A stretch of DNA of 64,000 nucleotides from JBCCFC01 sp965213595 (GTDB lineage: Bacteria > Chloroflexota > Anaerolineae > Caldilineales > Caldilineaceae): contig CBDBZO010000001.1 of NCBI GenBank assembly GCA_965213595.1, forward strand, positions 1 through 64,000. Direction: 5' to 3'. The notes under the pieces are model-generated. The model was not told the DNA's origin and did no database searches. It saw nothing but the letters and a program-made list of their open reading frames with translations. How positions within the stretch are numbered: the stretch's first letter is position 1; each line of letters starts with the position of its first letter. Below are positions 23,161 through 31,246 of the stretch, in pieces. A program made the position numbers and the translations under genes.

Positions 23161-25122
23161 TTAAGTTCGCCCAAACGCCTTTTCCAGCTCCCCCGCCGAC
23201 AGCTGAATCATCGTCGGGCGACCGTGCGGACAAGTGCGCGGCGACTGGCATTCCTCCAGCTGGCGTACGAGCTCGCGCATTTCGATCTCGCTGAGCTGCT
23301 GGCCCGCCTTGATCGAGACGCGCTTGCAGATCAGCTTGACCAAGCGCGCTTCAAGCGCTTCGCCGACGAGGTTGCGCCCTTCGCCCAGCGTGCCCACAAT
23401 TTCCTGGAGCAGCCGCAGCGGATCCTGGTCGCTCAGCGCGCTGGGCACAGCGCGCACGAGAAAGGTGTCGCCGCCAAAGGGCTCGACGCTAAAGCCGACG
23501 GCGTTGAGCTCGTCCAAATGCTGCTCGACCAGCCCGGCGGTTTCACCGCCCGCATGAAAGGTCAGCGGTTCGAGCAGCTGCTGCTGCGGTACGCCCGCTC
23601 CGCTGCCTGGGCTATCTGCGTAGCGCGCGGCCATCAGCTTTTCGTAGAGGATGCGCTCGTGGGCCGCGTGCTGGTCGATCAGGTAGAGCCCTTCCGGCCC
23701 TTCGGTGATGATGTAGATCGCGCCGACCTGGCCGACCACGCGCAGCGGCGGCAAGTTGCGCGACTTTTCCGTTAGCGCGGGCGACGGTTCCTCCGCGCGC
23801 GATGCAGCCTCATCCGGCGACGCAGTCGGCAGCGGGGCCGTGGGCGAGGCGGCGGTGGCGGGCAGGTTGGCGGGCGGCGACCAGAAGTCCAGCGGCTGCT
23901 GGGGCTGGGCGGCGGGCACGGGGTTGGCGACGCGCGGCACGCTCCACACGCCGTTGGCCCACGCGGAGTTGTCGGCTGCGCCGCTGCGCCCCCCCGCAGC
24001 CTGGCCGCTGCCCGGCAGCACAAAATCGGGCACGGGGGCGTTGTCCACAATGGCGCGGCGAATTTCTTTTTGAATGGCGGTAAAGAGCTGGCGTTCGCTG
24101 TGCAGCCGCACCTCGCTCTTGCGCGGATGCACGTTCACGTCGACCTCGCCGGGATCAACGTCAACAAAAATGGCCGCAATCGGCTGGCGGCCGACCTGGA
24201 GCAGCGTGTGGTAGGCCTGCACCACGGCATAGGTGAGGTTGCGATCCTCGACGTGGCGGCGGTTGACAAATAAATCGATGTAGCGGCGGTTGGCGCGGGT
24301 GAGGGTGGGGAGGCTGGCGTAGCCGGAGACGATGGGAGATTTTGAATTTTGAATTTTGAATTTTGGATTTGTCTCGCTGGCCGAATCGCTCATGAATTGA
24401 ACTTCGTCTTCGAGCGGATCAACGACTTCATTCATCGAGAGGCGGGAGGTGCCGATGGGGACCATTTGCTTGGCGTTGTCCAAGCCGTAGAGTTTGACGA
24501 GCACGTCGAACAAGTCGCCCGTGCCGTTGGATTGGAAGACGAGCTTGCCGTCGTTGATGAGGCTGAAGCGGCGATCGGGGTGGGCGAGGGCGGCGCGCTG
24601 GACGGCGCTGCTGATGCGGCCCGCTTCGGTGGCGGGCTGGCGCAAAAATTTTTGGCGTACGGGCACGTTGTAAAACAAGTGCTCCACGTTAACCACCGTG
24701 CCCTGCGGCGCACCGGCTCGACCGTGCTGCACGACAACGCCGCCTTCGAGACGCGTTGTCGTGCCGGCCTGCTCGTTGCGATGGCGGGTGGTCAGCGTCG
24801 TGTGGGAGATGGCGGCAATGGAGTAAAGCGCTTCGCCGCGAAAGCCAAAGGTGGCGATGTGATCGAGGTCGCTGGCCTGGCGCAGCTTGGAGGTGGCGTG
24901 GCGCTGAAAGGCCAGCTCGACCTCGCCCGCCCGAATGCCCTCGCCGTTGTCGGTGACGCGCAGCAGCCGCTGGCCGCCGTCGCGGATCTCGACGCGAATC
25001 TCCGTTGCGCCCGCATCGACGCTATTTTCCAGCAGCTCTTTCGCCACGTTGGCGGGCCGCTCGACGACCTCGCCCGCCGCAATTTTGGCGGCCACGTCCG
25101 CCGCCAGCAGTTGAATAGACAT
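23161..25122 (-). CDS. mutL: DNA mismatch repair protein MutL
   Basis: A 653-residue MutL. The GHKL ATPase motifs are intact: AGEVVERPANVAKELLENSVDAG, RVTDNGEGI and TFGFRGEALYSIAA, and EVDVNVHPRKSEVRL closes the N-terminal domain. A Pro/Ala-rich linker (about 390-450) leads to the C-terminal domain with the endonuclease motif LIDQHAAHERILYEKL and the terminal CPHGRPT zinc-site motif. This is therefore a nicking-type MutL. A loop near residues 250-262 (NPKFKIQNSKSP) is encoded by a heptamer array. An extended -10 (TGATATAAT, hexamer at 25134-25129) stands 6 bases before the ATG with no ribosome-binding site, so the mRNA may be leaderless. No mutS is in the window. Confidence 0.97.
   Translation of the reverse strand: MSIQLLAADVAAKIAAGEVVERPANVAKELLENSVDAGATEIRVEIRDGGQRLLRVTDNGEGIRAGEVELAFQRHATSKLRQASDLDHIATFGFRGEALYSIAAISHTTLTTRHRNEQAGTTTRLEGGVVVQHGRAGAPQGTVVNVEHLFYNVPVRQKFLRQPATEAGRISSAVQRAALAHPDRRFSLINDGKLVFQSNGTGDLFDVLVKLYGLDNAKQMVPIGTSRLSMNEVVDPLEDEVQFMSDSASETNPKFKIQNSKSPIVSGYASLPTLTRANRRYIDLFVNRRHVEDRNLTYAVVQAYHTLLQVGRQPIAAIFVDVDPGEVDVNVHPRKSEVRLHSERQLFTAIQKEIRRAIVDNAPVPDFVLPGSGQAAGGRSGAADNSAWANGVWSVPRVANPVPAAQPQQPLDFWSPPANLPATAASPTAPLPTASPDEAASRAEEPSPALTEKSRNLPPLRVVGQVGAIYIITEGPEGLYLIDQHAAHERILYEKLMAARYADSPGSGAGVPQQQLLEPLTFHAGGETAGLVEQHLDELNAVGFSVEPFGGDTFLVRAVPSALSDQDPLRLLQEIVGTLGEGRNLVGEALEARLVKLICKRVSIKAGQQLSEIEMRELVRQLEECQSPRTCPHGRPTMIQLSAGELEKAFGRT
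24339..24366. repeat. Heptamer array (4 x ATTTTGA) inside mutL
   Basis: Three exact copies and one near copy of ATTTTGA lie within the mutL coding frame (minus strand word TCAAAAT). They encode KFKIQNSK in a loop of the N-terminal domain that other MutL proteins lack. The total is currently in frame. A change of one 7-base unit would shift the frame and remove the C-terminal domain. Confidence 0.9.
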
Positions 25123-25343
25123 GGGGCTATTATATCACAGTTCACCACTGGCTGTCGCGTGGCCGCGCGTATCTAAATCGCGCGATAAACGTCTAAGTGG
25201 GTAAGTGAAATACAGACTGGCCCCCGTAATCTGCGCTACATTGGTCGAGCTATCACACAAATTGGCCATGAGCTGGCGCGAAGTGGCTGCGGTTTGTAGT
25301 CTCTTCGCTACGGTCTATTACATTGAATATGGAGGAGGAATCC

Positions 25344-25565
25344 ATGTCGCATTTTCGTCGTTTCACACCCCGCTCACGTCGTTCACTGTTCACCCTACTG
25401 TTTGTGGTCATCGTCGCCCTGGCTGGCGTCAACCTGCTGCCGGGCCAGGGCGTCCGCGCGCAGAATGGCACCAACCCCACGCTGCCCAACGCTGGAATGA
25501 CGCTTTATTTGCCCATTGTCTTTCATCAACCAGATGACGAGGGGGCAATTTTTGTTCCGAAGTAA
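25344..25565 (+). CDS. Small secreted protein
   Basis: A 73-residue protein from the ATG at 25344, chosen because GGAGGAGG sits 6-13 bases upstream. It has a twin-Arg-free signal peptide: basic start (SHFRRFTPRSRRS), hydrophobic core (LFTLLFVVIVALAGVNLL) and a probable cleavage site at VRAQ. The mature part is only about 38 residues (NGTNPTLPNAGMTLYLPIVFHQPDDEGAIFVPK). The YLPIV segment resembles short hydrophobic motifs in secreted Chloroflexota proteins. It recalls the start of larger exported proteins, but a clear terminator follows, so it appears complete. Function unknown. Confidence 0.6.
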   Translation: MSHFRRFTPRSRRSLFTLLFVVIVALAGVNLLPGQGVRAQNGTNPTLPNAGMTLYLPIVFHQPDDEGAIFVPK

Positions 25566-25621
25566 ATGGTTTAGGCGTGGCGCAAATGAGCCAGCCGGAT
25601 TTTTATCATCAGCGCACAAGA

Positions 25622-25656
25622 AGGGGGTGCGACAGATTGTCGTACCCCCTTTATTT
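25622..25656 (+). terminator. Intrinsic terminator after the small secreted protein
   Basis: GGGGGTGCGACA, loop GATT, TGTCGTACCCCC then TTTATTT: a 12-bp stem with one mismatch and a T-rich tail. A close relative in design sits at 41939-41970. Confidence 0.85.
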
Positions 25657-25719
25657 ACGGCTTATTTACGGCGATAAATAAGTTTTTAGCAGTGACCGAA
25701 AACTGGCGTTAAGCAAAAA

Positions 25720-25915
25720 GGTTCTCTGAGGAATTGTGGGGTGCAACGAGCAACGCGGCCCAGCCTGCGACGCACCTTCCGAGGTGCATCGCACATCTGG
25801 CTTGTCTATTACCCGAAATGGGCAGGACTTCCCCCAAACGTGCGACGCACTTCGGAAAGTGCGACACACCGTCGGTCGAGCTTTGTGTATCTATCCCATA
25901 AAAGCTCAGAGAACC
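25720..25915. mobile_element. 196-bp MITE, copy 1
   Basis: The ends GGTTCTCTGAG and CTCAGAGAACC are a perfect 11-bp inverted repeat. The 8 bases AGCAAAAA occur directly on both sides (25712-25719 and 25916-25923), a perfect target-site duplication. The interior holds hairpins such as GTGCGACGCAC and no gene. A second 196-bp copy in the other orientation lies at 42618-42813, about 80 percent identical by eye. Eight-base duplications are made by several transposase families (for example ISL3, IS66, IS256); the helper is not in this window. Confidence 0.93.
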
Positions 25916-25947
25916 AGCAAAAATTGAGAAACGGCAAATTGGAGCCA

Positions 25948-26030
25948 AGGTAGTCTTGTTATTCCCGTAAAAATGGGAATCTACAGTAGTCAAGCATGGA
26001 TGCCCGCCTTCGCGAGCATAACATAGTCTA
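25948..26030. repeat. ATTCCCG...GGGAAT dispersed repeat, degraded
   Basis: TATTCCCGTAAAAATGGGAAT and, further on, GCATGGATGCCCGCCTTCGCGAGCATAAC resemble the repeats at 38331-38403 and 51645-51812. With the terminator and MITE it accounts for the 25566-26089 gap. Confidence 0.5.
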
Positions 26031-26089
26031 ACCCCTCCGCTGACTTCCGCTACTTCTGAGCATTTCTTAGTAGCAACCACACTCACCCG

Positions 26090-27433
26090 CTACTTTGATT
26101 CGGACGGCTCTTCCTGCTTCACCGCCCCTTCGCTGCCGTTGAGCACGTACTCGCGCGCCTGCGGATCGTTGGGCAGCACGTCGTAGACCCAGCGCACGGC
26201 GCGTTTCCACATGCTGCGCGCGGCGGCGGCGCGGTAGCTCGCTTCGCGCCGGTAGTTTGTCCACCAGCCGGGTTCGGGCAGCTCCTTCACCGGCACGCTC
26301 CACTGGATCGCACACGCGCCCCAGGTTAACCCCGCGCCAAAGCCCACGAAGACCAGGTTGTCATCCGGCTCGATTTTGCCCGCCTCGATGGCCTCGCACA
26401 GCGCAATCGGAATCGAAGCCGTGCTGGTGTTGCCGTACTTGTGTACGTTGACGAAGACCTTCTCGGACGGAATCTTAAGCTGGCGCAGCACGCTGTTTTG
26501 GATGATGCGCACGTTGGCCTGGTGCGGAATCACCAGGTCGACATCGTCCGGGCTGAGGCCGACGCGGTCAAGCACGCGCCGCGTGGCGTCGGCCATCACG
26601 CGCGTGGCAAAGCGGAAGACGGCCTTGCCGTCCATCTTCATGTAGTGGTCGCCGTTGCTAACGGTTTCCAGGCTGGTCGGCTTGGCGCTGCCGCCGCCGG
26701 GGATGATCAGCGCGCTGCCGCCGGAGCCGTCGCTGCCCATTTCGCAGGCCAGGATGCCGCCCGGCACGTCGCTCGCGGCCACGAGCACCGCGCCCGCGCC
26801 GTCGCCAAAGAGCACGCAGGTGCCGCGGTCCGTCCAGTCCACCACGCGGCTCATTGTCTCCGCCCCGATGACGAGCACGTACTCCGCGTCGCCCGCCAAA
26901 ATGTGGCCGCGCGCCATGCTCAGGCCGTAGACAAAGCCGGAGCAGGCCGCGCTCAGGTCAAAAGCGCCCGCTTTGGTGGCGCCCAAAGCATCTTGAATGA
27001 TGCAGGCGGTGGCGGGGAAAATGTACTCGGGCGTGCTGGTGGCGCAGATAATGAGATCAACCTTGTGGGCGGGCACGTCGGCCACGGCCAGCGCCTTGCG
27101 CGCGGCGGCAATCCCCAGCGAGGCCGACGTCTCTTTCGGGTCGGCGGCGACGTGGCGCTCTTCAATGCCCGTGCGCGTGCGAATCCACTCGTCGCTCGTG
27201 TCGACAATCTGTTCAAGGTCGGCGTTGGTGATCACCTTGTCCGGCACGTCGTAGCCCCAGCCGACAATTTGGGCGTAGCGCGGGCGCACGGCCACCTGCA
27301 GCGCCTCGCTCAGGCTGCCGTTGAGCTCGTCCAAATCCATCGGTGGCCCGTCGCCGCTGCCGTTGACGTGCACGTGTGGGCCCACGCCGTTTTGGTGGGG
27401 AAAGTCTTGATTGTCGGAAGATTGCTTGGGCAT
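26090..27433 (-). CDS. fabH: 3-oxoacyl-ACP synthase III
   Basis: A 447-residue ketoacyl synthase III, which condenses acetyl-CoA (or another starter) with malonyl-ACP to begin fatty acid synthesis. The catalytic triad is present: Cys in DLSAACSGFVYGL, His in VIPHQANVRI and Asn in HKYGNTSTASIP. The family length is about 320-330. This protein has an extra N-terminus of about 50 residues (rich in His, Gly and Asp) and an extra C-terminus of about 60 residues after GLTWGACAIQW, both unusual. fabF lies upstream on the same strand across a 376-base gap containing a palindromic repeat. Confidence 0.95.
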   Translation of the reverse strand: MPKQSSDNQDFPHQNGVGPHVHVNGSGDGPPMDLDELNGSLSEALQVAVRPRYAQIVGWGYDVPDKVITNADLEQIVDTSDEWIRTRTGIEERHVAADPKETSASLGIAAARKALAVADVPAHKVDLIICATSTPEYIFPATACIIQDALGATKAGAFDLSAACSGFVYGLSMARGHILAGDAEYVLVIGAETMSRVVDWTDRGTCVLFGDGAGAVLVAASDVPGGILACEMGSDGSGGSALIIPGGGSAKPTSLETVSNGDHYMKMDGKAVFRFATRVMADATRRVLDRVGLSPDDVDLVIPHQANVRIIQNSVLRQLKIPSEKVFVNVHKYGNTSTASIPIALCEAIEAGKIEPDDNLVFVGFGAGLTWGACAIQWSVPVKELPEPGWWTNYRREASYRAAAARSMWKRAVRWVYDVLPNDPQAREYVLNGSEGAVKQEEPSESK

Positions 27434-27544
27434 CTTCGGGGCTCCGTCGTCGTGTTCAGAAATATTGTGCGCGTGGCGTTGCAGCCGCAGGTCACATATG
27501 CTTTGCTAAGTGACATTCCCAACTAAGTCTAATCCAAAATTATA

Positions 27545-27705
27545 AATATACCACGGCTGATTGTGATGGAGGTGCGTCGCACTTGGGAAAGTGCACCGCA
27601 CTGTAGGCTGTGTTGGCCGCACCGGAGAGACAGTCGACCGTGCGTCGCACCTTCTGAGGTGCGTCGCACATCCAACATGGCTTATCTCGGTATAGTTAAT
27701 TTCCT
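27545..27705. repeat. Palindromic element related to the MITE interior
   Basis: Two hairpins built from GTGCGTCGCAC (about 27571-27600 and 27639-27668) are flanked by a weak outer pair around TATACC / GGTATA. The GTGCGTCGCAC words are shared with the 196-bp MITEs but the ends are not. It lies in the 27434-27809 gap between fabF and fabH and I see no gene there. Confidence 0.55.
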
Positions 27706-27809
27706 GGAATTGCCCAACCCTACAACTCATAAAATTCAAAATCAAGGTTGGGTGTGCCACCGCTGTCGCCTTGGAACTGCCACAGAAGGGTGACCTATGC
27801 AGTACAAAA

Positions 27810-29090
27810 TCACCCCTCGTAGCGCCGCAGCACCACCGTGGCGTTGTGGCCGCCAAAGCCGAAGCTGTTGCTTAGCGCCACGCGCACGTCGGCTTTGGCC
27901 GCGCGGTTGGGCGTGTAGTCGAGGTCGCACTCGGGATCGGGGTGTTCGAGATTGATGGTGGGCGGAATGTCGCCCGTCTCGATGGCCTTGGCGCAGAAAA
28001 TCGCTTCCAGCACGCCGGTTGCGCCGAGCAGGTGGCCCGTCATGCTCTTGGTGCTGCTGACTTTGAGATTGTAGGCGTGTTCGCCCAGCACTTCCTTGAT
28101 GGCCAGCGTCTCAATCTTGTCATTGAGCACGGTCGACGTGCCGTGGGCGTTGATGTAGTCGATATCCTGCGGCTGCACGCCATACTGCGCGGCCTTGCGC
28201 AGCGCCATCTTCATCGCGCCAATCGCGCCCAGCCCCTCGCTGTGGGGAGCCGTCATGTCGTGGGCGTCGGCGGTGTTGCCATAGCCGATCACTTCGGCGT
28301 AAATCGTTGCGCCGCGCGCCTTGGCGTGCTCCTCCGTCTCCAGCACCACCGTGGCCGCGCCCTCGCCCATGACAAAGCCATCGCGCGTCGCGTCAAAGGG
28401 GCGGCAGGCCGTGGCCGGGTCCTCATTGCACTGGCTCAGCGCGCCCGTCACGTCAAAGCCGCCGATGATCACCGGGTCGAGGCAGGCCTCCGAGCCACCG
28501 ACGATCATCACCTCGGCGTCGCCGCGCCGCAGCAGCTCAAAGCCCTCGCCGACGGCCGTCGTGCCGCTGGCGCAGGCGCTGAGGATGGCGTGGTTGGGCC
28601 CGCGCAGGCCGTAATCCAGCGCAATTTTGCCCGAAGCGCTGTCGGCCAGCATATTGGTGATCAGGAAAGGGCTGATGCGTCGCAGCCCCTTTTCATCGGC
28701 CACCTCTTTGTTTTCGACAATGCTCTTGACGCCCCCGATACCCGTGCTCAAAATCACGCCGATGGCGTCGCGGTCCTCCTGCTCAAAATCCAGCCCGGAT
28801 TGTTCAATGGCCTCCTTGCTTGCGGCCATCGCAAACTGAATGTAAAGGTCGTAGCGACGCGCGTCCTTGCGGCTCATGTAATCTTGCGGATCAAAGCCGC
28901 GCACTTGGCCGGCAAAGTGGGTGCGCAGTTCGCTGGCGTCGAAGCGATCCAGGTGGCTGACGCCGGAGCAACCCGCCAGCAGCTTCTGCCACGTTTCCTC
29001 GACGTCCAGCGCCAGCGGCGTGATCATGCCCATGCCGGTGATGACAACGCGCGTTGGCGTGCGGTGAGTAGGCATTTGTTGATTTGCCAT
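27810..29090 (-). CDS. fabF: 3-oxoacyl-ACP synthase II
   Basis: A 426-residue KAS II elongation enzyme, which condenses acyl-ACP with malonyl-ACP. The Cys-His-His set is intact: the nucleophile in ILSACASGTTAVGEGF, NAHGTSTVLNDKIE and STKSMTGHLLGATG. It begins RVVITGMGMITPLALDVEETW and ends LSNSFGFGGHNATVVLRRY, both standard, and the length is normal. It is cytosolic. It shares the strand with fabH downstream; no acpP or fabD/fabG is nearby, so the rest of the pathway must lie elsewhere. Confidence 0.97.
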   Translation of the reverse strand: MANQQMPTHRTPTRVVITGMGMITPLALDVEETWQKLLAGCSGVSHLDRFDASELRTHFAGQVRGFDPQDYMSRKDARRYDLYIQFAMAASKEAIEQSGLDFEQEDRDAIGVILSTGIGGVKSIVENKEVADEKGLRRISPFLITNMLADSASGKIALDYGLRGPNHAILSACASGTTAVGEGFELLRRGDAEVMIVGGSEACLDPVIIGGFDVTGALSQCNEDPATACRPFDATRDGFVMGEGAATVVLETEEHAKARGATIYAEVIGYGNTADAHDMTAPHSEGLGAIGAMKMALRKAAQYGVQPQDIDYINAHGTSTVLNDKIETLAIKEVLGEHAYNLKVSSTKSMTGHLLGATGVLEAIFCAKAIETGDIPPTINLEHPDPECDLDYTPNRAAKADVRVALSNSFGFGGHNATVVLRRYEG

Positions 29091-29309
29091 AAGTAGGTCT
29101 CAATTTCGGTCAATGTAAGAATCTGATGAATGCTCTACAAAGCTGCATTATAAAGCGGGTAACGGCTTTGTAAAGAAAACACGGACGCGCGGGGAAAGTT
29201 GCGCTCTTGCGGGGGAGTTTACCAACGGGTACGCGGTTCTGAGATTACGGCGGGCAGGGATGGGCACGCCGTGACGTGCCCGTCCAGTTCACGCGATGCG
29301 ACTGCTCGT

Positions 29310-30347
29310 CTACGCTTCGCCCAATCCTCGCTCGGCGAATTCGGCGAACGTCCGCGCGCTGAGCGCGAGGTTGGTCAACTCCTGCAGGGCATCAAAATTC
29401 TGTTGCATAAGCCGCTGGTAAACCGATTCAGGCACATCGCCAAAGCGAAAACGCAGCACGTTCATCAACAGGTGTACCGCTTCTCGTCGTCCTTCCTCGC
29501 GTCCTTCCTCACGTCCTTCCTCACGTCCTTCTTCGCGGCCCTGCTCGAGGCCGATCTCCCGTCCCTGTTCAATGTAGTCATCTAGCCAGGTTGCCATGGT
29601 TTCTTCTCCTTCCGATAAAGTGGTCGTCAACACCTCACGCACGCTGTCTCGCTCTATCTTACCACCTTCCACCGAATAATGCAGCACCACGCGCAAAAAG
29701 GCATAGCGCCGCACCAAACTCGATTCCAGCCAGAGCAGCCGCAAAATTTCATCAAGCCGCTCGACAAAATCCTCGCCAAAGACGTGGCGCAACATGAGCA
29801 GGATGGCGCGCAGCAGATCATCGCCAGCAATCTCTTCACCGCCCTGGCGCGAGAAGTCGTAGAGCAGATAGCGATCCGTCGGCGTGAAGGGGCGCAGCGC
29901 CGCGGGAACTTGCAGCCAGTCGGCCATTGTTTTGGGGATTGTCCACTGTGTTCTGCCGTGGTAAACCACCAGCGGCACAATCAGCCGCAGCAGCTCGCCC
30001 GCGCGCCGCTGCTCGTCCCAAATTTTCTGCCGATACCGCTGTAGCTGCAGGAGCACCGCCTCATCCGGGTAGCTCTTGTGCTCGACGAGAAAATAGAGCA
30101 GTGCCCGGTCCACGCGCGGCGAGCCGGTGCTCGTCGACTGGGCGCGCAGGGGCACCTCGAAGAGCAGGTCGGACTGGTGATCCTGCAGCTCCTCATCGAC
30201 GTAGGTGCCCTGTACGAGCGACAGGCCGTCGAGGTCGATTAGAGCGAGCACGTCGGCGGGCAGGTAGTGCTCGAAAAAGCTGCGCGCGATCGCCAGATCG
30301 GAGAACGTCTGCCGGAAGAAGCGATCGTGTGGGTTGCTGACGGACAT
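29310..30347 (-). CDS. Rpn-family (PD-(D/E)XK) nuclease/putative transposase
   Basis: A 345-residue protein of the Rpn/YhgA family, DNA endonucleases that promote RecA-independent recombination. It opens with NPHDRFFRQTFSDLAIARSFFEHYLP. The nuclease core is QSDLLFEVPL (Asp) followed by YFLVEHKSYPDEAVLLQLQRY (Glu-x-Lys). A Gly-Arg-Glu-Glu run near residues 272-290 (GREEGREEGREEGREEGR) is coded by a 12-base tandem repeat at 29483-29545 and is common in this family. It is probably mobile or selfish in character. It neighbours an aldo/keto reductase gene with only 6 bases between; a functional tie is unlikely. Confidence 0.88.
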   Translation of the reverse strand: MSVSNPHDRFFRQTFSDLAIARSFFEHYLPADVLALIDLDGLSLVQGTYVDEELQDHQSDLLFEVPLRAQSTSTGSPRVDRALLYFLVEHKSYPDEAVLLQLQRYRQKIWDEQRRAGELLRLIVPLVVYHGRTQWTIPKTMADWLQVPAALRPFTPTDRYLLYDFSRQGGEEIAGDDLLRAILLMLRHVFGEDFVERLDEILRLLWLESSLVRRYAFLRVVLHYSVEGGKIERDSVREVLTTTLSEGEETMATWLDDYIEQGREIGLEQGREEGREEGREEGREEGRREAVHLLMNVLRFRFGDVPESVYQRLMQQNFDALQELTNLALSARTFAEFAERGLGEA

Positions 30348-30353
30348 GCGCGG

Positions 30354-31226
30354 CTAAATTCCAAAGATTGTCGTCATTCGCTGCTCTTCCACCAGCTCGC
30401 GCATGGTCTCCTCAGCTGGGCGCTCCTCAAAGCGGCTGGCGGCATCGAGCACCATCGGCAGCAGGTCGATATCGCCCGCGGTGTTGAGGAAGATGTGCGG
30501 TCGACCGAGCACCCAGTGCACGGCGCGGTCGATGCTGGCCTGATCTTCGAGCGGCTGATACCAGGTGCTGCGGTTTTTGTCGGCTGTGCCCCACGCGCCG
30601 CGCGCAATCGACTTGATGGTTTGCATGGCGACGTTGCGCTCGCGGCAGATGGCGCTCAGCTCCTCAAAATCTTCCATGTAGCGCGACTTGTTCTCGGCGA
30701 TCCAGAAGTTGTAGGGCAGCAGCACCGAATCAAAGTCAAAGCGCTCCAGGCTGCGCTTGTGCATGTCGGCAATCGTCCAGTTGTGGCCGGTGACGCCGAT
30801 AAAGCGCACCAAGCCCTCGTCGCGCGCCTCGATCGCCGCCTCCAGCGCGCCGCGCTCGCCCATCGCCACCTCCCACTCGGCGGGGTGGTTGAGGCTGTGC
30901 AGCTGGATCAGGTCGACGTGGTCGACGCGCAGACGTTCGAGCGAGCGGTGAATTTCGGCGCGCGCATCCTCGTAGTTGCGCTCGCCGGTCTTCGTCGCCA
31001 GGAAAAAGTGGTCGCGCAGGCCGCGATCCATCCAGGGGCCAATGCGCTCCTCGGCGTCGCCGTAGCTCGCGGCCACGTCGATGTGGTTGACGCCGTAGTC
31101 GAGCAGCACGTCCAGCGTGCGGTCGGCCTCGGCCTGGGTGACGCGGCCCAGCGCGGCGGCGCCAAAGAGGGTGACGGTGCTGTCGTGGCCGGTGCGGCCA
31201 AAGGGTCGGGTTTGAATTTGGGGCAT
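30354..31226 (-). CDS. Aldo/keto reductase
   Basis: A 290-residue NAD(P)H-dependent oxidoreductase of the AKR fold, which reduces aldehydes and ketones of sugars and other small molecules. It shows the tetrad context: INHIDVAASYGDAEERIG (Asp, Tyr), VDLIQLHSL, FFLATKTGERNYEDARAEIHRSLERL with Lys, and FIGVTGHNWTI. The C-terminal half is short and diverged, as in AKRs often fused or paired with ferredoxin-like domains. GGAGAACCCC gives a good ribosome-binding site. Another AKR gene lies directly upstream on the same strand, 20 bases away, so the two are probably co-transcribed. Confidence 0.9.
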   Translation of the reverse strand: MPQIQTRPFGRTGHDSTVTLFGAAALGRVTQAEADRTLDVLLDYGVNHIDVAASYGDAEERIGPWMDRGLRDHFFLATKTGERNYEDARAEIHRSLERLRVDHVDLIQLHSLNHPAEWEVAMGERGALEAAIEARDEGLVRFIGVTGHNWTIADMHKRSLERFDFDSVLLPYNFWIAENKSRYMEDFEELSAICRERNVAMQTIKSIARGAWGTADKNRSTWYQPLEDQASIDRAVHWVLGRPHIFLNTAGDIDLLPMVLDAASRFEERPAEETMRELVEEQRMTTIFGI

Positions 31227-31246
31227 GGGGTTCTCCGGGGTTGCGG

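Noticed and set aside
22498..23167. Complete integrative element at mutL
   Set aside because: No integrase, recombinase or transposase lies between the repeats, so only an attachment-like duplication with a TA cassette can be claimed.
29091..29309. Small RNA or gene upstream of fabF
   Set aside because: No hairpin-terminator pair, ribosome-binding site or conserved frame could be seen.
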